DNA of 64,000 bases from assembly GCF_000621085.1 (NCBI RefSeq), contig NZ_JHZE01000008.1:62001-126000 (forward strand), in the 5' to 3' direction. Each line of letters opens with the position of its first letter. Within the stretch, counting starts at the first letter, position 1. A model generated the notes under the pieces. That model was not told the origin of the DNA. It did no database searches and saw nothing but the letters and a program-made list of their open reading frames with translations. Positions 1 through 11,658 of this stretch are shown piece by piece. The position numbers and the translations under genes are program-made. The stretch comes from Mycoplasmopsis gallinarum DSM 19816 (GTDB lineage: Bacteria; Bacillota_I; Bacilli_A; Mycoplasmatales; Metamycoplasmataceae).

Positions 1-87
1 GATAAACCAGTTGAATTAGCAAAATGTATTTATCCAACTTGCAATAGAAAAACCAAGAGATATGTTATTTTTGCAAGAGCTTACTAA
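1..87 (+). CDS. 3' end of an unidentified protein
   Basis: Only the last 28 codons are in the window, read in frame 1 and ending with TAA at 85-87. The tail has two cysteines (CIYPTCNRK) and ends KRYVIFARAY. It is too short to place in a family, so no function is offered. The next start lies 18 nt downstream on the same strand, so the two genes are probably cotranscribed. Confidence 0.5.
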   Translation, partial: DKPVELAKCIYPTCNRKTKRYVIFARAY

Positions 88-105
88 AATAAGAAGTGAG
101 GTATT

Positions 106-447
106 TTGCTAAATAGCAATTTAACTGATTTGAATAAATATAAAAGTGTTGCGAGTATTTGTCAACTTGAGATTGCAAGATCAAAAGTTGCAAAACAAGA
201 AAATTTAATAAATGAATATAAAAATTCAAAAAGAGAAGATAAACCGTTAAGCGATTATTTTTCAGAACATTTTAAAAAGACACTTTTATGTTTGTCTGAT
301 TTAAGTAAATTAATAATTCAAGAAGAATTTTTAAATGGTTTGCACAAAAAAGAAAATTGTTGATTTGAAACCTATTTTTCTAAATCAACTTATTATAAAA
401 AGAGAAAACAAGCTATTGATGAATTTTTATTTTACTATCTAGATTAG
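106..447 (+). CDS. MG284/MPN403-like small protein
   Basis: A 113-residue protein, complete only if the TGA at 361-363 is read as Trp. It starts at TTG 106, 5 nt after a GTGAGG Shine-Dalgarno-like run. It is charged and mostly helical. The C-terminal part WFETYFSKSTYYKKRKQA resembles the end of the conserved mollicute MG284/MPN403 family, whose sigma-like or ArpU-like helix-turn-helix character is an inference. A hairpin at 451-476 follows the stop and polC begins right behind it. Family assignment is from memory of the motif and is moderate; the molecular role is unknown. Confidence 0.5.
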
Positions 448-450
448 AAA

Positions 451-480
451 AAACTGCTGTCTTTGGACAGCAGTTTCTTA
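451..480 (+). terminator. Hairpin between the 113-aa gene and polC
   Basis: Perfect 11-bp inverted repeat (451-461 with 466-476) around the loop TTTG, followed by a short, impure T-run (TTTCTTA). It can terminate the upstream gene. It sits only 5 nt before the polC Shine-Dalgarno GGAGGA at 485-490, so it could also attenuate readthrough into polC. Confidence 0.65.
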
Positions 481-493
481 TTATGGAGGAAAA

Positions 494-3400
494 ATGAACG
501 ACAATATAAAAAGATTTTTACTTTTCGCTAAAGAATTAAATTTGTCTAATCTTGATAAATTATCAAATGTAGAATTATTTGTAAAAAGAGATGAAGTTAG
601 TCAAAAAATTAACTTTACTTTTAAATTTAATAATATTATTTACGCTAAAGATTTTTTCCTCTTTCTTTATGAATTAAGAAACAATAAACAATATGAAGAC
701 ATAGTTTATAGTTTTGATTTTTGCGATGAGCAATATACAGAAGAATTAATTATTGAATTTTTAATCGCAATAATTAATTCAAAAAAGAAATTCATGAATT
801 TAAAAACCCTTAATTTTTTAAATTCATTAAAAAAACAAGAAAAATTTAATTTTGTTTTTTGAATAGACAAAAAAGACGAAGACAAAAGTGAAATTATTAA
901 TTTATTATTTAATAACATAATCAAATATGGATATAAAAAATTAGCTTTTGAAGTTAATTTTAGAAAAGATAGTGAAAATGAAATATTTGATAATTCAGTA
1001 AATAATGAAACAGAGAAGAAAATATTTATTGAAAATCTGAAAAAACAAAAAGAAACAAAATCTATTAAATCTAAAGAGAATACTTATAAAGCAAATAATA
1101 AGGGTTGAATAAAAGATTATTCTTTTTATGAAAATTATAGTGAAATCCATGAATTGTATGAAAGAAGTTCTCTATCAACTGTTGGAGAAATTTTTGCTTT
1201 TGATTCTTCAAAAACTAAAACAGGAAAATTTATTTATTCTATTTCAATTACTAATTTTAAAGATGGATTAGAAATTAAATGATTTAAAAATGATGCATTA
1301 AGTGAAGAACAAATTAATGAATTAAAAATTGGTAAAACAATTAAAATTTTTGGAACTAAATCATCAAATAAATTTATTTATTTAGATAAATATAGTATAG
1401 AAGAGCCTATATTTAAGGAAAATATCGACTATGCGCCACTTGATGAAAAAAGGGTGGAATTGCATATTAGTTCAAAAATGAATACTATGGATGGTTTAAT
1501 TGAACCAGAAGATATAATTGCTCAAGCCGAACAATTTAAGATGCCAGCAGTAGCAATAATGGACTTAAATGGCGCACAAGGATATCCTAAATTTTATAGT
1601 GCTGCCAAAAAAAGCAGTGTTAAACCGCTATTTGGAACTGCTTTTTCTGTAATTAATAAAAATAATCAAATAGTATTAGGAAATTTAAACAAAAAAGCCA
1701 ATTTGCGTGATTTAGAATACATTTCTTTCGACATTGAAACAACAGGTCTTAGTCCAAAATTTAATGAATTAATTGAATTTGGGGCTGTAAGAATTAATGA
1801 GAATTTAAAAATTTCAGAAAAAACGCAATTTTTTGTAAAAGCTACGAAACCAATTTCAAATTTTATTGTGAATTTAACCAATATTACAAATGAAATGCTT
1901 GAAAAAAATGGAATAAGTTTAGAAGACGCACTTGATAAAATATTTAATTTATTAAATAATCAAGTTTTATTAGCCCACAATGCGAAATTTGATTTCAATT
2001 TTTTAAAAGAAAAATTTAGGCAAGCAAATAAAACATTTCCAAATATTTATGTAATTGATACTCTTAAAATTTCAAGATTACTTTTCCCTGATAACTCAAA
2101 ACATAAACTTTCTGATTTAGCTTCAAGGGTTGGTGTAGTTTATGATGCGTCAATTGCTCACCGTGGAGATTATGATGCTGAAGTATTGGCTAATGTTTGA
2201 ATTAATTTAATTTCTTTATTGGAAGAAAAGGGCTATTTCTCATTAGAACAATTAGTTGCAAGTGAAAATCCTGCTCTGTATAAAAGAGAATTTGCCTTTG
2301 AAATAAGCACTTTAGTGAAAAATCAAATCGGATTAAAAGAACAATTTAAAATGATTAGTAATTGTTTGACAACAAATTATTATGATTCCCCCAAAACATT
2401 TTGAAGTGATTTAAAAAAATATTCAAATATTTTAATTGGTTCTGGAACTTTGAAATCTAAGTTACTTGAGGATTATTTTTATTCATCACACGAAGAATTT
2501 TTAAATACATTGGATTATTTTGATTATATTGAAATACCTGCTCCGCAAGTATTTGAACATTGAATAATCGAAGAAAGATTTACAAGAAAAGAATTGATCG
2601 AAGGGTTAAAAGAAATCATTCAAATTGCCAAAAGTAAAAATAAAATTGTCGTTGCAACAGCTGATGTTAAATATAGAGAATTAAAAGATAAACAAATTTA
2701 TGAAGTTTTAGTTTATTCAAAAGGAATAGGTAACGCAAGGCACTATCTTTACAGTTATAAAAATAGTAACTTTCCTTTACCAACACAGCAATTTTTAACA
2801 ACAGATGAAATGCTAAGTCAATTTAGTTTTCTTAATGATCAAGAATTGCAAAAAGAAATAGTAATTAAAAATACGCAATTAATTGCTAATATGTGTGAAA
2901 AAGTGCAAGTTATTAAAGACGATTTATACAAACCAATTTTTGATGATTCAGCTAATAAATTAAAAAATTTAGTTTATGAAACAGCATATAAAAAATATGG
3001 GGAAAATCTACCATCATTAATTGATAAAAGAATAGAAGCAGAAATTAATCCAATTATTAAACATGGATTCGATATAGTTTATTGAATTAGTCACAAATTG
3101 GTGAAAAAATCTATTGATAATGGTTATGTTGTAGGAAGCCGTGGATCAGTTGGTTCATCTTTAGTTGCTACTTTATCGAATATTAGTGAAGTTAATCCAC
3201 TTCCTCCTCATTATATTTGCAATGAATGTAAATATTTTGAAGTGGTGCAAAATCCAAAAACATCAAGTGGTTTTGATTTGCCTGATAAAAGTTGTCCTCA
3301 ATGTGGAAACATGTTAGAAGCCGACGGACAAACAATTCCATTCGAAACATTTTTAGGTTTTGATGCCGATAAAGTTCCAGATATTGATTTAAATTTTTCT

Positions 3401-4816
3401 GGTGATTTTCAAGGAGAAGTGCATAACGAAGTAAAACATATTTTTGGCGAACACCATTCCTTTAGAGCTGGTACCATTTCAACAGTTCAAGAAAAAACGG
3501 CATATGGATTTGTAAAAAATTATGAAGAAGAAACTAAAAAAATACTTAGCGAAACCTATATTAATTATTTAACAAAACAAATTGAAGGTGTAAAAAGAAC
3601 CACTTCTAAACATGCAGGTGGAATTATGATTGTGCCAAAAGAATTGGATATTTTAGATTTTACTCCAGTTAATTATCCAGCCAATGATGTCTCTTCTGAT
3701 TGATTGACTACTCATTTTGATTATCGTGCAATTCATGATAACCTTCTAAAATTAGATATTCTTGGACATGATAATCCTGCTAGAATTACATTATTAATAA
3801 AATATACTGGTATAGACTTAAAAGATATTCCTAAAAATGATCCCAAGGTAATTGAAGTATTTTCCGGTTTAAGTACTTTAGGTATTAAGGCTGAACAAAT
3901 AGGAAATGAACCTACTGGCGCACTCGGTTTACCTGAATTTGGAACACCATTTTCAAGACAAATGCTTTATGAAACCAAACCACAAAGTTTTTCGGATTTG
4001 ATTGCTCTAACAGGATTAAGCCATGGAACTAATGTTTGATTAGGAAATGCGCAAGACTTATTAAAAGAAGGTTTTTCTTTAAATGATTTAATTTGTTGTC
4101 GGGATGATATTTTAAACAAACTTTTAGAAAAAAATGTCCCTAGATCAGACGCTTTTAAAATTATGGAAAAAGTTCGTAAAGGTAAAGGTGTTAATGAAGA
4201 AGAAGAAGAGTTATTGCTGGCTCACAATGTACCTCAATGACAAATTGAGAGTATGAAAAAAATTGAATATATGTTCCCAAGAGCTCATGCTGCAGCTTAT
4301 TCAATTATGGGTTGATGAATTGCTTGATTTAAAGTTTATCATCCATTAGCTTTTTATGCTGCTTACTTAACAACTCATCCTAATGGAATTGATATTGTTA
4401 ATATGATTGACATTAAAGGCGGCACAAAAGTTGACAAAAGAATAAAAGAACTTAATGCTAATATTCGCAATTTAAATACTAAAGAAAAAACTTCTATTCC
4501 AATTTTAGAATTAATTCGTGAAATGTATGCTAGAGGCTATAACATCAGCAATATCGATTTAGAAAAATCTGATAGTCATGAATGAAAAATCGATAATGAA
4601 AATAAATGCTTAATTCCTCCTTTTGAAGCAGTCGATGGACTTGGCGAAGCCGTTGCTTTATCAATTGTAAAAGCACGAGATGAAAAACAATTTAAATCAA
4701 TTGAAGATTTTTCAGAAAGAACAACAGTTAATAAAACAATATTACAAAAATTGAGAGATTTAGGAGTATTTCAAAATCTCAATGAAACTAATCAGTTGAC
4801 ATTATTTGATTTTTAA
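494..4816 (+). CDS. polC: DNA polymerase III alpha subunit, PolC type
   Basis: The main replicative polymerase of low-GC Gram-positives, with built-in 3'-5' proofreading. The 1440 residues match the family's usual length, and many in-frame TGA codons must be Trp. It starts at ATG 494 behind GGAGGA. Domains: N-terminal and OB region (about 1-320); PHP domain split by the exonuclease, with its first part at about 321-385; DEDD exonuclease from about 410 (DIETTG at 413-418, later HRGDYDAEV); polymerase core with a four-Cys zinc site (909, 912, 934, 937) and catalytic PDIDLNFSGD (aspartates near 963/965); C-terminal tau-binding part. The PHP metal motifs are degenerate: ELHIS replaces ELHLH and MDLN replaces TDHG. 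A terminator follows the stop. Confidence 0.97.
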
Positions 4817-4829
4817 ATATCAAAATATT

Positions 4830-4860
4830 ACAAAATAGTATTATTTTGTTATTTTTTTCT
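4830..4860 (+). terminator. Intrinsic terminator after polC
   Basis: ACAAAATA and TATTTTGT form an 8-bp stem around GTAT, followed by a T-rich run from 4850. It separates polC from the surface-protein operon. Confidence 0.7.
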
Positions 4861-4861
4861 T

Positions 4862-4920
4862 TTCCTTACAAAAAAAAAAAAAAAAAAACTTACCTATATA
4901 ATATAGGCAAAGGTATATAT
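4862..4920 (+). promoter_or_regulatory. Promoter with 19-A tract upstream of the MIB-like gene
   Basis: A perfect TATAAT lies at 4897-4902, with an uninterrupted run of 19 A at 4870-4888 just upstream. The expected -35 position falls inside or at the edge of this run, with TTCCTTAC at 4862-4869 as the nearest -35-like sequence. An AAAGG Shine-Dalgarno at about 4909-4913 precedes ATG 4921. A long A-tract between the -35 and -10 is the layout known to cause length-dependent switching of mycoplasma surface genes such as vlp of M. hyorhinis. Switching here is inferred. Confidence 0.6.
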
Positions 4921-7900
4921 ATGACAAGAGCAAGAAAAATTAAAATATTTAAAACTACATTATTATTATCGGGAGCTTTAGTTTCTACTGCTTCTTTAGT
5001 TAGTGCAGTGTATTTTTCAAGAAAAAAATCAGAGATTGAAAAATACAATACATTAAGTGAAAAAAATGTAACTCCTGCAATTACAAATAAAACTAATATT
5101 ATTGTGGTTAAAGATTACGACTCGTTAACAGATAATCCTCTTGAAGAAATTATCACTACAATTAAATTTGTTTATGAAGATCAAGAAATTAAAAGAGAAG
5201 AAATCGTTTTAGAAGACGATGAAACTACTAAAATTCTTGATGCTGAAAATGAAATTCCTAAAGGATTTGAATTAGATCCTAAATTTCATGACGCAAATAA
5301 AGAAATTATTTTAGAATACGGAAAAGTTAATGTAATTCACATTAGACCTATTAAAATTGTGCCAATTACTAAAATTCAATTTAAGGCAAACAATGAAAAT
5401 GTTGGTGGCGAACTTTCATTTCAAGTTGAAAATTTAGATGAAATTAAAGTTAATTCATATATTCCGGAAGGATATAAATTAATCGATAATTATGAAATTA
5501 ATTTAAAAATTGGTGAAACCAATATTATTCCAATTGAAAAAATTAAAGTAATAGTAGCAACCAAATTAACTTATAAATTGATTAATGATAGTGTAATTTT
5601 CACCAAAGATTTTAAATCTGTTGAAAATACAGAATTTAATGCAAATGAATATATTCCAAGTGGCTATGAATGAGATGATTCTAAAGGAAGTCAAACTTTA
5701 GAAAATCTTAAAGCAGGTAAGGAATATACTTTTTACATTAAAAAAACGATTGTAACTTACAATACTAAAATAACTTATACTCATAAAAATAGCGAATTAA
5801 CATCACATACTTTTACAACTCAAGGCTCAAGATTAATTTCAAAAGAAGAAATTAGTCAATATATTCCAAATTCATATCAGTTGGCAAGCACTTTTGATAT
5901 TAATTCAATAAGAATTGGACAAGAAAATAGCATTGAATTAGTTAAAAGTCCAGTTGAAACAAAAATTATTTTTAAATTAAATGATAAAAATGGACAAACT
6001 ATATATGAAAAGACTTTTTCAACTAGTCCTGAAGAACAAATAACTTATAAAAATTTAATTCCAAGTGGTTATGTGTTATCTGAAACTGCCCAACAACCAA
6101 CTAATGAAGATAATTTACAAGCTGGAAAAACTTATACTTTCTTTTTAAGAGAAAAAATTAAAACTATTTTTACAACATTGGTTATAACCGCTAATAATAA
6201 AGAAGTTACAAGAAAAGTGCTAATCTCTGAAGAAGACGAAAAAATAACTATTGAAGATATTAGCAACTCCTTACCAAGAGGTTATAAATTAGATAGTAAT
6301 TATCAAATTTCTACTTTGAAAATCGGAGAAGTTAATACAATTAATGTTATTAAAATTACTATAAAACATCATACTAGATTGATTTATCAAACTGCTGATG
6401 GAATAGTAATGAAAGATACAACAATTGAAACTGTTGATGATCAAGAAATTAATACAAATTTATATATGCCAACAGGATATAAACTTAAATCAGGAGAAAA
6501 GCCAATTATCATTGTGGATGATACAACTGGTAAAAATATCATTAAAATTGAAAGAAAAGAAGATGATAAACCAAAACCAATTGTTATTGAACCTGATACA
6601 CCAGATCCTGAACCAGATCCAAATCCTACTAGACCTGCAGGTAAAAATTTAACTGCTGCTGAGATTAGAAAAATTATTTCTGATGGAGGTTCTACAGTTA
6701 ATGCTTCAAGCAGAAGATATTCAAAGCCTTCAACTTTACCTACTGTAGAAAAGGCTGTTATTTCAGAAGCTAAAAAAGCAGAAATTAGAAACCAAATCAA
6801 AAAATTGCAAGCAATAGCAGAGAGAGTTATTAAAAAACCTGGAACTTTTACAGCTGCAGATTTTGAAGGAATTTTCCCTTACAAACAACCTGACGTGATG
6901 GAAAAATTTGTCAAATTAATGAATGGAACTCCAAAGAGAGAAATTGGATATGCTGATGCTTACGGTACAAGAGATATGACTGCTGAAGAAATCGCAATTG
7001 CTTTTAGAGATGCTTTAAGAGTAGCAGCTGCATCAGCAGAAAGAGAAATGGCAGAAGGCAGAGTAATTAGATGACCAAGTAATATTGGAGAATTTGTTCC
7101 TACTTGAGGATATGATAGTAAATATAATAATCCAACTTTAGTTTCATACATAAAAGCTAATGAAAAATTGGCTTTCCCAATTGCAGATCGTGAATATCCA
7201 AGAAATGGAGCACAACAATCAAAAGGGCAATATCCTGGATGAACTGATCAAGATATAAGTGGTACTTATAGAATACCTGGAGGGAAACCTTCATATGGTC
7301 AAACATCAAATGGAAGAGATTTCATTGATGGCGGTGGAATTGCAGTTAGAGAATACACTCCAAATAGCGATAATTCAATAGGACAAGAAAAAGGAAAACA
7401 AAAAGTTGCCTTTATGGATGCATCTAATCCTAATGCAGTGAACAATATTATTCAATTCCTTAGATCTAATAGAGATATTAGTGGATTGTTCATTAAAAAT
7501 ATAGGGTTGAAAGATGAAAATCAAGATATTTCAAATATTTTGAAACAAATTCCAAGTTCAATTGATAAATTGACTTTAATTTATGACACTGAAAAAATGA
7601 TTGGAATTTCAGCGCTTAAAAACTTAAGATTAAAACAAGCTGAATTACTTACAACCTTACCTAATACTGACGATAATATCGGAGATGGTAATTTAAGTAT
7701 TTACAAATTTGGTTGAGGTATTGATCCAATTGCTTTTAAAAACACTGAATTTGTGCCATATGATTTCCAAATGACTAGAGGTTGAGATAACTATAAATCA
7801 AATATTGTTTATACAGGGCCAATTCAATTTAATGTAATTAGACCTGATAAAGGAAGTACATTGGATGATATCAAAACTGGGTTTGATATGGTCTTAAGAA

Positions 7901-8379
7901 CCAAAAAAGATTGAAGAGTCTTTAATGGACAATTTGGAGATCAAGGATACCCAATTAAAATCGACTTGTCATTGACTAAGTTTAATTCTTTAAAAGGCAT
8001 CAATTTAGGTGAATATTACTTCAGAGTTATTAAATTACCTTCAAAAGGAAGCACATTTACCTTTAATATAGCTGATTTAGGAGCTAGCCAATTTAGTAAA
8101 GTTTTAGCTGATTGAGGTCCAACTGCTAAACCAATGATTGTATTTGGCGACTTACAAACCAGCAAGATTCATTTAAAAGGAACCGCTCAAGATTTTAGCG
8201 GCCAATGAAATAAAGAATTGCAAGGCTTTTTAACTGGAGTCTTAAATAATCAACAAGCAAGAGAAATTATTGTTGATGATAACAATGTTAAACAAATTAT
8301 TACTGGTTCGCCTGGTTGAAAGAGTGAATTCAAAATCAGTATAGCGAGTGATAATAACGGAGGACTAAATTTTGAATAA
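4921..8379 (+). CDS. Putative immunoglobulin-blocking surface protein (MIB-like)
   Basis: A 1152-residue surface protein (TGA = Trp) with an N-terminal membrane anchor at about 10-33 and no lipobox Cys. Residues about 50-550 carry seven imperfect repeats of 65-70 residues, each with a [ILM]P.[GS][YF].L motif near residues 112, 181, 244, 315, 380, 451 and 516. A Pro/Asp linker at about 557-575 leads to a C-terminal domain whose Pro- and Trp-rich segments (REYPRNGAQQ, GQYPGWTDQD) and leucine-rich stretch (SALKNLRLKQ) recall the MIB/Protein M immunoglobulin-binding family. That family captures the antibody Fv region at the cell surface. It is the first gene of the F1-like ATPase operon, as MIB genes often are. 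The partner protease MIP is not in the window. Assignment rests on recognition plus context. Confidence 0.68.
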
Positions 8380-9814
8380 CACAACAAGGCAGAAAAAGTT
8401 TTTTCAACTTGATTGAAATAAAACAGGCTGAAAAACTGTGATATTAATTAGTGTGTTTAGTGTTTTATTATTGATTTTCTTTACATTTAATCGTTATATA
8501 GGATCAAGTAAAGTAAAAGAAACCAATGAAGTATTTTTAGGTTATTCAAATTTATTCAATTTTTCAAATATAACTTTCAAAAGTCGAAATTTTGCTGTTT
8601 TAATAGCAATTGTTTTGACATTTAGCAATTTAATTTATGCCACTTATAGTGCTTATCGTTTATGAACTAAGCATTTCAAAATAATATATTTAAATTTAAT
8701 CAATTTCTGATTTTATTTATTAGCAGCAACAAGCATAATTTTGCTTGTAATTATGCCAATTCAATCAAACTTCCAGGTTTTTGGATTGGTATATTTTGCT
8801 ATTCCTTTATTGATTACATTATTAAGTAATTTAATATTGCAAAGTTTAATTTACAAAGAAAATAAAAAACTAAATCCAAGTCAAAAAGCTTTGGTTTTAA
8901 TGCCTTTAATAAGTTTAATCATTAAAAATATAATTTTTATAACTGGCTTTGTTTTATTAATTTATATAACAAAGGGAACAAATAAAATCGACACTTTACT
9001 AAGTTTAGAAAATGCAAATTACAAAAAAATAGATTTAATTTTTAACACAAAAAATAACACAAGTTGAATCTTTATTTCTTGAATCGCGATTTTCTTAATT
9101 GCAGCATTAATTTTAAATTTGTATCCACTTTGAAAGAAAAATAATAAATTTGAAAATAATTTATTATTTAAAGATTTATTATTATTCGGACTAACAACCT
9201 TATTAGCAACTTTAATTTTTGCAGCTGCAAATTTAATTAATTTAAAAAATGCTAATGGAATTTTTACTCAATTTAATACTAATCATTTAGTTTATGGGCT
9301 TTCATTATTATTCTTTATAGTAATATTTGTCGGCTATATATTGGTGGATAAATTAGTAATTAAAAACAATCAATTAAAATTAAATTCGTTTATTTTCTTA
9401 ATCGCAAATTTCATTGTAATTGTTTACACTTTAACAATAAGAATTATTAATTTTGACAAAATAAATAATTATTTAATTCCTTTATTTTTAGCTCTTTATT
9501 TTATTGGAGTATTTGTTTATAAAAAATATTTCAGTAACCAAAAAGAAATTTTCACTTTTGTATTGATTACAACTTTATTAAGTTTTATTCTATTTTTCCA
9601 AACTCTTGATTTATTGATGTCAAATCAAGAAAATAACTTACTTTCTTCAATTTTTGTTTTATTCAACTTAATTGATTTACTTTTACTTGCATTGGCTTTG
9701 ATAATTTTCATTCCTATTCTAAGTTTAATAGCAAACTGATTTAAGTTATTTATTTATGTGTTAATCAATCAAAAAAGTCAAAAATCAAAAAAGGAAGTAG
9801 GTAAAAATGTTTAA
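8372..9814 (+). CDS. Polytopic membrane protein of the F1-like X0 ATPase cluster
   Basis: A 480-residue integral membrane protein with about 11-12 predicted hydrophobic helices joined by short Lys/Asn-rich loops. It starts at TTG 8372, 7 nt behind GGAGGA (8359-8364) and overlapping the previous stop by 8 nt; this start gives an uninterrupted frame with TGA as Trp. It has no similarity I can see to F0 a, b or c subunits. In the type 3 clusters of mycoplasmas the X0 membrane part is unrelated to F0, and this is the main candidate for it. It overlaps the next gene by 8 nt, which supports translational coupling. Confidence 0.75.
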
Positions 9815-10304
9815 TAAAAATAAAAAAAATACAGATCAAAATAATTATGAACAATTAATTTTTCAAAATTTTAATACTGTTAAAAACAGTTCAAATTTTA
9901 TTGATTTTCAATCTTTTTTAAACCAAGTTTTAATTGTGTCTAATTTAAGTGAAAATGATGAAAATGTGCAGAAAATGTTGCAAAAAAGTCAAGAAGCAAT
10001 TGCAAATAAAAATGAAATTGCATTTAAATTATTTGTTTTATCTTTTATTAAAGACACAAGATTTAGTGAAACTATTTTAGTACCTGAAATTTTAAAAGAA
10101 ACGAATAGTAGATTAATAACAGTTAATTTTAAAGACTCAAAAAGTGTAAAAGAAGATTTATTTATTACAATTTATAATCAAACTTTAGAAGAATTAATTA
10201 TAAAAAATAATAAATGAGTAGAATTCTTACCAAATTTAATTATTAATTATGACAATGTTTTAGACAAATACACAATTTTATTTAGTCAAGAAGTTTTGAA
10301 ATAG
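9807..10304 (+). CDS. Small soluble protein of the F1-like ATPase cluster
   Basis: 165 residues from ATG 9807 behind AAGGAAGTAGG; one in-frame TGA (10215) is Trp. It is acidic to neutral, helix-rich, and has no signal peptide or membrane segment. It lies between the polytopic membrane protein and the gamma-like subunit, the place where type 3 clusters carry a conserved hypothetical. A linking role between the F1-like head and the membrane part, comparable to delta or b, is only a guess from position. Confidence 0.7.
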
Positions 10305-10310
10305 TAGCTA

Positions 10311-11186
10311 ATGAATATTAAAAAAATAAAAAGCAAAATTGAAAGTTATAATAACTTACATAATATTTTAGAATCGCAAAAAAACATTACTTTAATTAAT
10401 ATTTTAAAATTAACTAGAGAAATTGCTTCTTATTATTCAAGAGCAATTGAATGCAAAAAATATATTGATGAAATTAAACATAATTATTTAATTAATTCTC
10501 CTTTTTTAAATAATTCTAAGCATATATTTTCTAAATTTAATAATGCAATTAATACAATCTGAATTTACATCACGGAAGAAGAAAAATATGCAACTAATTC
10601 TTATGAAAGACATGAAAAATTTTTAACTGAAAACTATAAAAAAAATGATTTAATTATCGCAATTGGAGAAAAAGCAATTGAATTTGCAAAAGAAAATAAA
10701 ATGCAAATTTTGCTCGCAAGATCAAAAAATGAAGTGGAAACCTTAGCTGAATTTCTTCCTAATCTTTTAGAAGATTTCATAACAAAAAAAGGATTTCACA
10801 AAATTAAATTCGTTTTAAATTCATCTAAATTAAAAACTCCGTTCTTAACTGTTTTGCCCTTTTCTGAATTAAACTTCAATTTAAATCAGAAAAACATTCA
10901 TTTTGAAGATGAAATCGAAATTAGAAAAGTAAATATTTTTCCAAATATTGAAGAGTTTATTAATTCAGAAATTAATTTATATTTAACATATATAACATTA
11001 ACTTTGCTTAATGAATCGGCTCTAATTTTTGAAAAATATAAATTGGTTGCAGAAACTCAAAAAATTAATAACCTTGAAAAAACTTTGCAAAAATTAAATT
11101 TAAGTTTAACAAGAAAAATCAGAGAACATGAAATTGAAGAAATGTCATTGCTAAATCCAAAGAAAGACTTATTACATGAAAAATAA
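10311..11186 (+). CDS. F1-like ATPase gamma-like subunit
   Basis: 291 residues from ATG 10311, 6 nt after the previous stop, with one TGA-Trp at 10560. The layout matches an F1 gamma subunit: an N-terminal helix beginning MNIKKIKSKIESY, a mixed middle domain, and a long C-terminal helix (about 230-280) rich in Leu, Lys and Glu that would pair with the first as the rotor coiled coil. Identity to canonical gamma is low, so the call depends on layout and on its place before epsilon-, alpha- and beta-like genes. Its stop overlaps the next start by 11 nt. Confidence 0.65.
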
Positions 11187-11658
11187 TAATCAACTTGTTT
11201 TATTAAAATTTATTTCTAGAAATTTAAAAAGTTTTACCTTAAAAATTAAGGAAATAGAAATTAATAATAAATTAGAAGATAATTGAGGAAAATTAGAAAT
11301 TAATTCAATCGCTTCTTTAAAACAAAATCTTTTAAAAATCAAAACCAGCGATGACAAAATACTCTATTTGATTGCAAAAAATGTTTTCATGATTTATAAA
11401 AGTGAACATGAAATTGAACTTAGATATAAAAATATGCCAAAATTTTTTGAAGAAACTAATTTAAGCAAAGAAGAAATTAAAGAATTAAAGACACAGATTC
11501 AAAATTTAAAAAGAGAATTAGAATTAAATAAACTTTATGATTTAAATGATCTTTCAACAATTGAATTAAATTATTTTGAAAAACAAAATAATTTATTTGA
11601 ATTAGAAGCAATTAGAAATTTTAGTTTAAAGAGAAAAGAGGCTCATTATGAAAATTAA
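11176..11658 (+). CDS. F1-like ATPase epsilon-like subunit
   Basis: 160 residues from ATG 11176, inside the end of the gamma-like gene; one TGA-Trp at 11284. The first 85 residues look beta-rich and the remainder is two charged helices, the general shape of F1 epsilon. The middle (KTSDDKILYLIAKNVFMIY) sits where the epsilon beta-sandwich would end. Sequence similarity to true epsilon is weak, so this is a call from size, shape and gene order. It overlaps the next gene by 11 nt. Confidence 0.55.
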
